A stretch of 8,669 bases of DNA from Bacteroidia bacterium (GTDB lineage Bacteria; Bacteroidota; Bacteroidia; Flavobacteriales; Flavobacteriaceae). Positions 1 through 5,648 of this stretch are shown here, in pieces. The stretch's first letter is position 1; each line of letters starts with the position of its first letter. Location: assembly GCA_018679315.1 (NCBI GenBank), contig JAHHLF010000351.1, forward strand, positions 1 through 8,669. Direction: 5' to 3'. The position numbers and the translations under genes were made by a program. The notes beneath the pieces were generated by a model. That model was not told where the DNA came from and searched no databases. It saw nothing but the letters and a program-made list of their open reading frames with translations.

Positions 1-1151
1 GTTGTTTACATATGACTATCCAGACAGCTGTTCTTATTGAAACTCTTGTAGAGCTTGGAGCAGATGTAACCTGGAGTTCATGCAATATATTCTCTACACA
101 AGATCATGCCGCTGCCGCTATTGCTGCTGCCGGAATTCCTGTTTATGCCTGGAAAGGTATGACCGAAGAAGAATTTAATTGGTGTATTGAGCAAACCCTT
201 TTCTTTGGAGAAGAAGGTCAGCACTTGAACATGATCCTTGATGATGGTGGGGATCTTACCAATATGGTTTTAGATAAGTATCCCGAATTAACTTCTGGGA
301 TCAGAGGCTTGTCCGAAGAGACCACTACTGGAGTACACAGACTCTATGAGCGTTTTAAAAACGGTAGCTTACCTATGCCGGCTATTAACGTGAATGATTC
401 CGTAACTAAATCCAAGTTTGATAATAAATATGGATGTAAGGAAAGTGCTGTAGATGCCATCCGAAGAGCTACGGATACTATGCTGGCAGGAAAGCGTGTT
501 GTAGTAGCCGGATATGGTGATGTAGGAAAAGGTACTGCAGCTTCTTTTCAAGGGACTGGTGCCATTGTTACCGTCACTGAAATTGATCCTATTTGTGCCC
601 TTCAGGCGTGTATGGACGGTTTTGAAGTAAAAAAGCTGGAAACAGTTATTGGCAAGGCTGATGTTGTAATAACAGCTACCGGTAATAAAGATATTATTCG
701 CGAAGAACATTTCAGGGCAATGCGCGATAAAGCCATTGTTTGTAATATCGGACATTTCGACAATGAGATCGATATGGCCTGGCTCAATGGAGAATTTGGT
801 CATACAAAAGATGAGATCAAACCACAGGTAGATAAGTATACCTTAGATGGAAAGGATATTATTGTTCTGGCTGAAGGCAGGTTGGTCAATCTGGGTTGCG
901 CAACCGGCCATCCAAGTTTTGTGATGAGTAATTCTTTTACGAATCAAACCCTGGCTCAGATCGAACTTTGGAATAATAATGATAAATATGAGAACAAGGT
1001 CTATACCTTGCCCAAGCATTTAGATGAAAAAGTAGCTAAGTTGCACCTTGAGAGGCTAGGTGCTGAACTTACCGAGTTAAAGAAAGATCAGGCCGATTAC
1101 ATTAACGTCGATGTAAACGGACCTTACAAACCTGAGTACTATAGGTACTAA
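1..1151 (+). CDS. ahcY: S-adenosylhomocysteine hydrolase, 5' end missing
   Basis: This cytosolic NAD-dependent enzyme reversibly splits S-adenosylhomocysteine into adenosine and homocysteine, which relieves product inhibition of methyltransferases and feeds the methionine cycle. The gene is cut by the left edge. The reading frame is open from base 3 and encodes Cys-Leu-His just before the first visible Met at base 12, and this matches the family's CLHMT motif, whose His is His55 of the human enzyme. That Met is therefore internal, and roughly 52 residues are missing. Counting from it, SEETTTGV (101-108), NVNDSVTKSKFDN (126-138, with the catalytic Lys and Asp equivalent to human Lys186 and Asp190), Cys142, the NAD-binding GYGDVGKG (167-174) and the C-terminal GPYKPEYYRY (equivalents of human Lys426 and Tyr430) are all intact. 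A strong hairpin terminator follows the stop. Identification is essentially certain. Confidence 0.97.
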   Translation, partial: CLHMTIQTAVLIETLVELGADVTWSSCNIFSTQDHAAAAIAAAGIPVYAWKGMTEEEFNWCIEQTLFFGEEGQHLNMILDDGGDLTNMVLDKYPELTSGIRGLSEETTTGVHRLYERFKNGSLPMPAINVNDSVTKSKFDNKYGCKESAVDAIRRATDTMLAGKRVVVAGYGDVGKGTAASFQGTGAIVTVTEIDPICALQACMDGFEVKKLETVIGKADVVITATGNKDIIREEHFRAMRDKAIVCNIGHFDNEIDMAWLNGEFGHTKDEIKPQVDKYTLDGKDIIVLAEGRLVNLGCATGHPSFVMSNSFTNQTLAQIELWNNNDKYENKVYTLPKHLDEKVAKLHLERLGAELTELKKDQADYINVDVNGPYKPEYYRY

Positions 1152-1176
1152 GGAATAAGGAAAGAAGGTCATAAAA

Positions 1177-1210
1177 AAACCCGCTGTTCACACAGCGGGT
1201 TTATTTTTTC
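1177..1210. terminator. Bidirectional Rho-independent terminator between ahcY and rpmA
   Basis: An 11-bp perfect inverted repeat (1177-1187 with 1192-1202) surrounds a 4-base loop and has a GC-rich core, CCCGCTGT/ACAGCGGG. A T-run follows on the + strand (1204-1209), and a run of A on the other side (1173-1179) reads as a T-run on the - strand. It lies between the convergent ahcY and rpmA stop codons, so it can end transcription from both sides. Confidence 0.92.
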
Positions 1211-1223
1211 AGATTATCCAGTG

Positions 1224-1484
1224 TTATGCCGTGAAAGGCTCAATAGAAACATAGGATTTACCATTCGCTTTCTTTTCAAACTTAACGATACCGTCAACTT
1301 TGGCATGAAGGGAATGATCTTTTCCGGCATACACATTCTCACCGGCATTGTGTTTTGTGCCACGCTGACGTACAAGAATGTTCCCTGCAATAGCAGCTTG
1401 CCCACCGAATATCTTCACGCCCAGGCGTTTCGATTCCGATTCTCTACCGTTCTTTGAACTACCTACACCTTTTTTATGTGCCAT
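1224..1484 (-). CDS. rpmA: Large-subunit ribosomal protein L27 (bL27)
   Basis: L27 is a small basic protein of the 50S subunit whose flexible N-terminal tail reaches the peptidyl-transferase centre and helps position tRNA. The 86-residue protein begins MAHKKGVGSSKNGR and contains KRLGVKIFGGQ, the GNILVRQRGTKH segment and GKDHSLHA, all diagnostic of the family, and the length is normal. It lacks the cleaved N-terminal extension known in Firmicutes L27. The ATG at 1482-1484 is preceded by an AAAAGAG-like purine stretch. The gene is 24 bases downstream of rplU on the same strand, the near-universal rplU-rpmA arrangement, and is presumably transcribed from the rplU promoter. The obg gene often found next in other phyla is absent, and a bidirectional terminator follows directly. 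Confidence 0.97.
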   Translation of the reverse strand: MAHKKGVGSSKNGRESESKRLGVKIFGGQAAIAGNILVRQRGTKHNAGENVYAGKDHSLHAKVDGIVKFEKKANGKSYVSIEPFTA

Positions 1485-1508
1485 GATATGCTCTTTTTAG
1501 AGTTTATA

Positions 1509-2078
1509 TTATTTGCTTAAAGCTTTTATCAGATCCGCCTTTTTCATTGAAGAAATTCCGGTGATCCCTTTAGCTTTAGCCATTGCTTTTAATTCTGCTA
1601 CAGTGTTGCTGCTAAGATCCGCTTTGGGAGCAGCTTTCTTTGGTGCTGACTTTTTAGGAGCAGCCTTTTTAGCTGTAGTTTTAGGTGCCGCTTTTTTAGG
1701 GGCAGCAGCTTTTGGCTTGGCTTCGGCTTTAGTTGCTTCTTTCTTAGGAGCCGCTTTTTTAGCGCCCTTAGCAACAATACCTTCGATCTTTAATTCTGTA
1801 AGATATTGCCTGTGACCGTTCTTTACCTTATAGCCTTTTCTTCTTTTCTTTTTAAAGACGATCACTTTATCGCCTTTAAGATGTTTAACGACTTTCGCCT
1901 GCACTGCGGCTCCGTCTATAGCCGGGGCGCCAATAGTGATATTCTTGCCATCTTCGATCAGTAAGACGTTTTCGAAGTTTACCTTCTTGCCTTCGTCTTC
2001 CTGAAGTCTGTGGACAAATACCTTTTGGTCTTTTGCAACTTTAAATTGCTGCCCTGCTATCTCTACAATAGCATACAT
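1509..2078 (-). CDS. rplU: Ribosomal protein L21 (bL21) with Lys/Ala/Pro linker and C-terminal Rho_N/SAP-like domain
   Basis: L21 binds 23S rRNA in the 50S subunit. Residues 1-102 are a full ordinary L21: MYAIVEIAGQQFKV at the start, the FKKKRRKGYKVKNGHRQ rRNA-binding segment at 75-91 and LKIEGI at 96-101. Most bacterial L21 proteins stop there, at about 103 residues, but this one has 189. Residues 103-153 are a low-complexity linker built from repeats of AAPKK/KKAAPK type. Residues 155-189 (containing VAELKAMAKAKGI and MKKADLIKALSK) resemble the small helical Rho N-terminal / SAP / HeH fold, a nucleic-acid-binding module. The reading frame is intact, so the tail is genuine. It is the first gene of an rplU-rpmA operon with a recognisable promoter upstream. 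The L21 call is certain; the tail-domain assignment rests on the pattern of hydrophobic and basic residues. Confidence 0.95.
   Translation of the reverse strand: MYAIVEIAGQQFKVAKDQKVFVHRLQEDEGKKVNFENVLLIEDGKNITIGAPAIDGAAVQAKVVKHLKGDKVIVFKKKRRKGYKVKNGHRQYLTELKIEGIVAKGAKKAAPKKEATKAEAKPKAAAPKKAAPKTTAKKAAPKKSAPKKAAPKADLSSNTVAELKAMAKAKGITGISSMKKADLIKALSK
1620..1772 (-). repeat. Degenerate tandem repeat encoding the Lys/Ala/Pro linker of L21
   Basis: This segment of rplU is made of imperfect short repeats (on the + strand, variants of TTTTTAGGAGCAGC) that encode tandem AAPKK-type peptides, residues 103-153. Repeats of this kind can expand or contract by slippage, so the linker length probably varies between strains; that is inference. 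Confidence 0.7.
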
Positions 2079-2137
2079 AGAATGTGTTTTAAATTATTCT
2101 GTTTGCCAATCCCTATTTATCAGGAATAAAGCGGGTG

Positions 2138-2167
2138 CAAATATACTGCTAAATCAGGAAAAGACAA
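2138..2167 (-). promoter_or_regulatory. Bacteroidota-type promoter for rplU-rpmA
   Basis: On the - strand TATATTTG (2145-2138) matches the Bacteroidota -7 consensus TAnnTTTG exactly. A TTG (2167-2165) lies 19 bases upstream, within the expected spacing for the -33 element. The implied transcript starts near 2132, leaving a leader of about 55 bases before the rplU ATG at 2078. The -33 element falls inside a terminator-like hairpin that follows the upstream gene. Confidence 0.7.
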
Positions 2168-2179
2168 GGCTTAGCCTCG
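2157..2179 (-). terminator. Weak terminator-like hairpin after the DUF4199-like gene
   Basis: Just past the stop codon at 2180 the - strand reads CGAGGC-TAA-GCCTTG (2179-2165), a 6-bp stem with one G-T pair and a 3-base loop. It is followed by TCTTTTCC, a poor T-run. It could partly end transcription of the membrane-protein gene, but the stem is short and it overlaps the rplU promoter. Confidence 0.35.
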
Positions 2180-2617
2180 TTAATTGTTTGCGGATTTAAA
2201 CAATTGCATAAAGGAAAGAGTAAGAACAAGCGCGGTAGCAAATCCCATGATCGCAACTGTAAAAAATACGATCCCCTCAAAACTCTTAAAACTCTTGAAC
2301 CAGGTCGTGGCTAATTCCTTTAAAAATTCCGGGTTGATCTCGGTTGAATAGACAGCAAAGAAAATGGTAAAGATTATAGTTGCGACAAACCCTGTTACAA
2401 CTCCGGCTGTAAAGCCACTGCCATAATTATAGTTTTCACCCTGATTCACCCTGAAGATTTTGATAGCTTCATAAATACCAAAACCCGTGATCACCCCATT
2501 GAATAAGCTAAACCATACCTGGGTATGCAGTCCAAAAAGAGAAAGAATAAGGAAGTATGCGATCAAACAGCCTGATGTAGCTATTCCAAATCGAATTGGC
2601 AGGGCAAATTGTTTCAT
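2180..2617 (-). CDS. Small four-helix membrane protein, probably DUF4199 family
   Basis: This 145-residue protein has four predicted hydrophobic segments, at about residues 6-28, 33-54, 66-90 and 115-139. Between segments 2 and 3 is a short polar loop (AIKIFRVNQGENYNYGSGF), and after segment 3 comes the sequence YSTEINPEFLKE. This layout, with a charged and aromatic loop followed by a Gly-containing third helix and an INPEF-like motif, resembles the DUF4199 proteins common in Bacteroidota inner membranes, whose function is unknown. The family call is from memory of the pattern. The ATG at 2615-2617 has no strong ribosome-binding site. The gene lies alone between the EamA transporter and rplU on the same strand, with gaps of 114 and 101 bases, so it is probably transcribed by itself. 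No function is inferred. Confidence 0.75.
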   Translation of the reverse strand: MKQFALPIRFGIATSGCLIAYFLILSLFGLHTQVWFSLFNGVITGFGIYEAIKIFRVNQGENYNYGSGFTAGVVTGFVATIIFTIFFAVYSTEINPEFLKELATTWFKSFKSFEGIVFFTVAIMGFATALVLTLSFMQLFKSANN

Positions 2618-2642
2618 GGATCCGTCGCTCTTATTAAATGTT

Positions 2643-2651
2643 CAAATTATA
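2643..2651 (-). promoter_or_regulatory. Possible -7 element for the DUF4199-like gene
   Basis: TATAATTTG (2651-2643, - strand) is one base longer than the consensus TAnnTTTG and lies about 25 bases before the ATG at 2617. No properly spaced TTG is visible upstream, so this is a weak candidate. Confidence 0.3.
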
Positions 2652-2731
2652 TTATTATGCCAAATTAACCATTAATTTCTTGTTAAACGAAAATCGTATT
2701 TTTAGTAAAGAATTGCCTTTGCTTCCTTATT

Positions 2732-3622
2732 TTAGGCTTTCTTGGGCCGCACCCTTCTATTGACCAAATAAACTCCAAATAATATGATCAAGGCAGCAAA
2801 CAGCTGTTGAGGTTTAAAAAGCTCCCCATCCAGCAAGCCCCAGAGAACACCAACAATTGGGATCAAATAGGTTACGGAAACAGAAAATACAGGTGTTGAG
2901 AGCTGTATCAAACGATTGAACATCACCTTGGCAATACAAGTCCCGAATATGGCAAGAATAATTATATAGGCAAGAGACGACATAAAGTACGGACCTTGTA
3001 CAACCTCTTCATCTGTGACTCCGGAAAAAGCAGAAATGATGAGTGCAGGCAGAACCATCACCATAAAATTGCCCGTCGCAATTCCCAAGGGCGAGACATC
3101 CTGCAATTTGCTTTTAATGATATTTGCGTTGAATGCATAGCCAATGGTCGCCAGAATAACCAAGCCTGCATAGGTATAATTTTGATCCGGATTTATAGAT
3201 GCCCCCAGAACGATAAGTAAGATCGCTCCAAGTAATCCTACAATGACACCTAAAAATTGCCGCAAAGAGAAGATAATGCCGAACCAAAGAAAACCAACAA
3301 TTATAGTAAACAGAGGAACTGTTGAATTAAGAATGGAAGCAATGCTGCTGTCTATTTCTGATTGGGCAAATGCAAATAGGAAAACCGGTATGAAACTTCC
3401 GATCATCCCAGATACAGCGATCCATTTCCACTGCTTTCCGGAAATTCCACGAAGGGAACGAAATCCTATAATGGCCATGAATAGGGAAGTAATGAGTACT
3501 CTCATTACACCTAATTGAATTGGGTTAAAGCCCTTAAGCCCTTTTTTTATTAAGATATATGAAGTCCCCCAAATGAGCGATAAGACAATCAGATAGTACC
3601 ATTTGCGATGTACGTCGCTCAT
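2732..3622 (-). CDS. EamA-family (DMT superfamily) inner-membrane transporter
   Basis: This protein has about ten hydrophobic helices in two homologous EamA halves. Counted from an upstream in-frame ATG at 3670, they span roughly residues 26-156 and 168-303, and the protein ends in a basic tail (NRRVRPKKA). The first helix carries the family signature LSLIWGTSYILIKKG and the second half starts with a GYAFNANIIKSK segment. Such proteins export or exchange metabolites or drugs, but the substrate cannot be read from the sequence. I prefer the ATG at 3620-3622 (296 residues). It places a short polar stretch directly before helix 1, as in relatives, and has GGAAAG eight bases upstream. The ATG at 3668-3670 would add 16 residues (312 in all) and crowd the divergent promoter. 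It is a single gene, transcribed away from the neighbouring lipoprotein gene. Confidence 0.9.
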   Translation of the reverse strand: MSDVHRKWYYLIVLSLIWGTSYILIKKGLKGFNPIQLGVMRVLITSLFMAIIGFRSLRGISGKQWKWIAVSGMIGSFIPVFLFAFAQSEIDSSIASILNSTVPLFTIIVGFLWFGIIFSLRQFLGVIVGLLGAILLIVLGASINPDQNYTYAGLVILATIGYAFNANIIKSKLQDVSPLGIATGNFMVMVLPALIISAFSGVTDEEVVQGPYFMSSLAYIIILAIFGTCIAKVMFNRLIQLSTPVFSVSVTYLIPIVGVLWGLLDGELFKPQQLFAALIILFGVYLVNRRVRPKKA

Positions 3623-3680
3623 AGAAGAAGCTTTCCGCAAAATTGAGGCTTTTTTATCGAGTATTTGCATCCCGATTCAC

Positions 3681-3688
3681 TAATTTTG
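3681..3688 (+). promoter_or_regulatory. Probable -7 promoter element for the lipoprotein gene
   Basis: TAATTTTG matches the Bacteroidota -7 consensus TAnnTTTG and lies 22 bases before the ATG at 3711. A TTTG at 3664-3667 is only 13 bases upstream, closer than the usual -33 spacing, so the -33 element is uncertain. A purine-rich AGAAG at about 3701 may serve as the ribosome-binding site. Confidence 0.5.
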
Positions 3689-3710
3689 AAAGCACTAACT
3701 AGAAGTAGAT

Positions 3711-4127
3711 ATGCGTAGAAAAATCATACTTATTTTGGCTTTTTCCAGCCTCTTTTTAGGATGCAAAGATCAAGACAAAACAACCGGATTAAGTCAAATG
3801 GAGGAAGTCATGTCCATTCATGATGAGGTAATGCCTAAGATGTCTACCCTAGCCAAATTGGTTGGAGAGCTCAAATCAAAAGCAGATTCCACAGAGCAGG
3901 GACTTAAATACACCTCTGCCATGGAAGATCTTCAAGATTCTCATAAGGCCATGATGGATTGGATGCAGGGCTTTGGGTCTCGCTTTACTTCAGATGAGAT
4001 CTTAAATGGTGCCCCTTTATCAGAGGAAAAACAAGAATGGTTAGATGAGGAAGAAGAAAAGGTAATTGCACTAAAAAAGCAGATCCTGGAAAGCATCGAG
4101 GAAGCCCAAGACTTGCTGCAAGACTAA
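3711..4127 (+). CDS. Small acidic helical lipoprotein, function unknown
   Basis: This 138-residue protein starts with a clear lipoprotein signal: basic MRRK, a hydrophobic stretch and the lipobox FLGC with the acylated Cys at 18. The mature part is Met-rich and very charged. It is likely helical at about 27-58 and 66-86 (HDEVMPKMSTLAKLV, SHKAMMDWMQGF), then has an acidic, Lys/Glu-rich helix at 104-138. It resembles short flavobacterial lipoproteins that are often labelled 'viral A-type inclusion protein', a name that says nothing about role; this recognition is from memory. Residues after the Cys (KDQD) loosely resemble the Lys/acidic signal for surface export of Bacteroidota lipoproteins, so it may sit on the outer face of the outer membrane. 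It has its own promoter and converges on the PLP-enzyme gene, with stop codons 13 bases apart. Confidence 0.85.
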   Translation: MRRKIILILAFSSLFLGCKDQDKTTGLSQMEEVMSIHDEVMPKMSTLAKLVGELKSKADSTEQGLKYTSAMEDLQDSHKAMMDWMQGFGSRFTSDEILNGAPLSEEKQEWLDEEEEKVIALKKQILESIEEAQDLLQD

Positions 4128-4140
4128 GTTTCTTTCTTCC

Positions 4141-5103
4141 TTATAAGAATACAGGCTGACCGACATCCGTATTTCCTCCGGAGATCAGTATCCCCACTTT
4201 TTTACCTTCAAAGTAATACGGCTCACGGAGAACGGCAGCTACGGCCACAGCACTGGAAGGTTCAATAATGATCTTCATGCGTTCCCATACCCAACGCATT
4301 GCATCTTTGATCTCTTGCTCTTCCACACGGATGATCCTGCTGACATGTTTTTTGATAATAGGGAATGACACGTCACCTAACTGGGTACGCAGGCCGTCAG
4401 CAATGGTATTTGTTGTTTTGTTGGTCTCTATCCTTCCACTCTGCAAGGAACGATAGGCATCATCTACCTCGAAAGGTTCTGCCCCTATCACCTCACAGGT
4501 AGGGCTTAGGAATGATGCTGCCAATGCCGTACCGGCCAGGAGTCCGCCACCTCCCACAGGAGCCACCAGACAATTCAAATCAAGCACTTTATGTATAAAC
4601 TCTACGGCCGCTGAACCCTGGCCGAGGATTACCTGCAGGTCGTTAGATGGATGCACAAAAGTTGCTCCGGTCTCTTCTTTTATTTTGAATGCAGCAGATT
4701 CACGTGCTTCCAATGTAGGTTCACAATCCGTGATCTTGCCTCCGTACAGCTTTACAGCCTCCCGCTTTATCCTCGGGGCATTCGTCGGCATGACGATATA
4801 GGCGGGAATTCCAAAATTTCCAGCTGCTCTGGAGAGTGCCTGGGCAAAATTTCCAGATGAATGGGTGACCACTCCTTTTTTACGGTCTTTTTCGGAAAGT
4901 GAAAGGATGGCATGTGTCGCCCCTCGGATCTTATAAGATCCTGTGCGCTGCAAATTCTCTGCTTTAAAAAAGACTCGTGCACCTATTCTTTTATTAAATA
5001 GCGATGAGGTAAGGACAGGTGTGTGATGTACATGCCCTTTGATCTTTTCCCAGGCTTTAAATACAAGTTCGGGATCAATAGAATGAGGTGCAGATTCTTT
5101 CAT
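4141..5103 (-). CDS. PLP-dependent serine racemase / threonine-serine dehydratase-like enzyme
   Basis: This is a fold-type II PLP enzyme of 320 residues with no C-terminal ACT domain, so it is not the feedback-regulated biosynthetic IlvA. Visible motifs are the PLP Schiff-base lysine in TGSYKIRGA (Lys58), SSGNFAQA (82-89), the phosphate-binding GGGG (184-187), AEPFEVDDAY (208-217), IADGL (234-238), WERMKIIIEPSSAVAVAAVL (273-292) and a closing SGGNTD. The order and spacing follow eukaryotic serine racemase closely, including the Glu209 and Asp215 equivalents of the metal-binding Glu210 and Asp216. It may racemise serine, deaminate serine or threonine to pyruvate or 2-oxobutyrate, or act on 3-hydroxyaspartate; sequence alone cannot decide. 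The usual His of SSGNH is Phe here. I chose the ATG at 5101-5103, which overlaps the gldD stop as ATGA, over a TTG six bases upstream. It is the last gene of the operon. Confidence 0.92.
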   Translation of the reverse strand: MKESAPHSIDPELVFKAWEKIKGHVHHTPVLTSSLFNKRIGARVFFKAENLQRTGSYKIRGATHAILSLSEKDRKKGVVTHSSGNFAQALSRAAGNFGIPAYIVMPTNAPRIKREAVKLYGGKITDCEPTLEARESAAFKIKEETGATFVHPSNDLQVILGQGSAAVEFIHKVLDLNCLVAPVGGGGLLAGTALAASFLSPTCEVIGAEPFEVDDAYRSLQSGRIETNKTTNTIADGLRTQLGDVSFPIIKKHVSRIIRVEEQEIKDAMRWVWERMKIIIEPSSAVAVAAVLREPYYFEGKKVGILISGGNTDVGQPVFL

Positions 5104-5648
5104 TTCCAACGCAGCGATTCCATTAATACCCGGATATCGCGTTGCATATAGACAGCCGCTGGATAAATGGAATCATAATTTGGTTTACTGTAAAAATAGA
5201 GAGATCCTGTCAGAAAGTGCTGTATGCTATCCGTTACATAAAACTGGGCCTGCGATGCTGCATCACCTTTTACTTCGTAAAACATCCCATATACCTTGTT
5301 GTCTTCATTTACAAAAGGTTGTTCGTAAATAGCATCGGCTTTTACAACATGTTCATAGGCAAACTTCTGGGCATCTGAAAGCAAAATGTCCAGGTCTCCG
5401 TCAATTGCTTTATAATTTAAAAACAAAGTGCCTTTCATGCTTGGATACTGCAATTGATATCCGCCCTTGGACTGAGAGATCTCCGCCGTTGAATTATATG
5501 TGAAGCTGAAGTTTTCAGTATTATAGACCAGGTTCTCAGCAGCAGAATAATCCAACCTTAACATGGCCTTTGGTTTGGGTACAACTGCTTCTTCGCAACC
5601 GGCAACCATGCACATAAAGGCTAAAAATATGAGCAAGGATCTATACAT
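5100..5648 (-). CDS. gldD: Gliding motility lipoprotein GldD
   Basis: GldD is a lipoprotein required for gliding in Flavobacterium and tied to the function of the type IX secretion/gliding machinery; its exact biochemical role is not known. The 182-residue protein has a hydrophobic signal and lipobox VAGC with Cys18. These are followed by EEAVVPKPKAMLRLDY, the family's typical Pro/Lys then LRLxY start of the mature domain. The middle part carries a YNSTAEIS...LQYPSMKGTLFLNYK-type beta-rich region and the C-terminus is DIRVLMESLRWK; the length is normal. The start codon (5646-5648) lies inside the gldE stop region, an 8-base overlap, and the stop overlaps the next ATG by 4 bases, so translation is probably coupled on both sides. 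The identification combines family features with the diagnostic gldE-gldD order. Confidence 0.92.
   Translation of the reverse strand: MYRSLLIFLAFMCMVAGCEEAVVPKPKAMLRLDYSAAENLVYNTENFSFTYNSTAEISQSKGGYQLQYPSMKGTLFLNYKAIDGDLDILLSDAQKFAYEHVVKADAIYEQPFVNEDNKVYGMFYEVKGDAASQAQFYVTDSIQHFLTGSLYFYSKPNYDSIYPAAVYMQRDIRVLMESLRWK

Noticed and set aside
369..803. A 144-codon open frame antisense to ahcY, plus a second one at 602-787
   Set aside because: Both lie wholly opposite the certain ahcY coding sequence; the products look low in information and match nothing I know, as expected of shadow frames.
1214..1457. Other open frames over rpmA on both strands
   Set aside because: They overlap the certain L27 gene in other frames and one runs into the terminator.
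1513..1815. A 100-codon + strand frame rich in Ala, Phe and Leu that looks like a membrane protein
   Set aside because: It is the antisense translation of the Lys/Ala/Pro repeat of rplU; hydrophobicity is a by-product of the repeat composition.
2652..2690. TTAAC...GTTAA inverted repeat and an ACGA/TCGT mini-hairpin between the EamA and DUF4199-like genes
   Set aside because: The stems are 4-5 bp in very AT-rich DNA and lack a correctly oriented T-run for the - strand; chance is the simpler explanation.
4141..5103. Biosynthetic threonine deaminase IlvA
   Set aside because: The protein ends after the catalytic domain with no ACT-like regulatory domain, and its motifs follow serine racemase more closely.
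5104..5109. TTG start six bases before the ATG of the PLP enzyme
   Set aside because: The ATG at 5103 forms the classic ATGA overlap with the gldD stop and needs no rare start codon.
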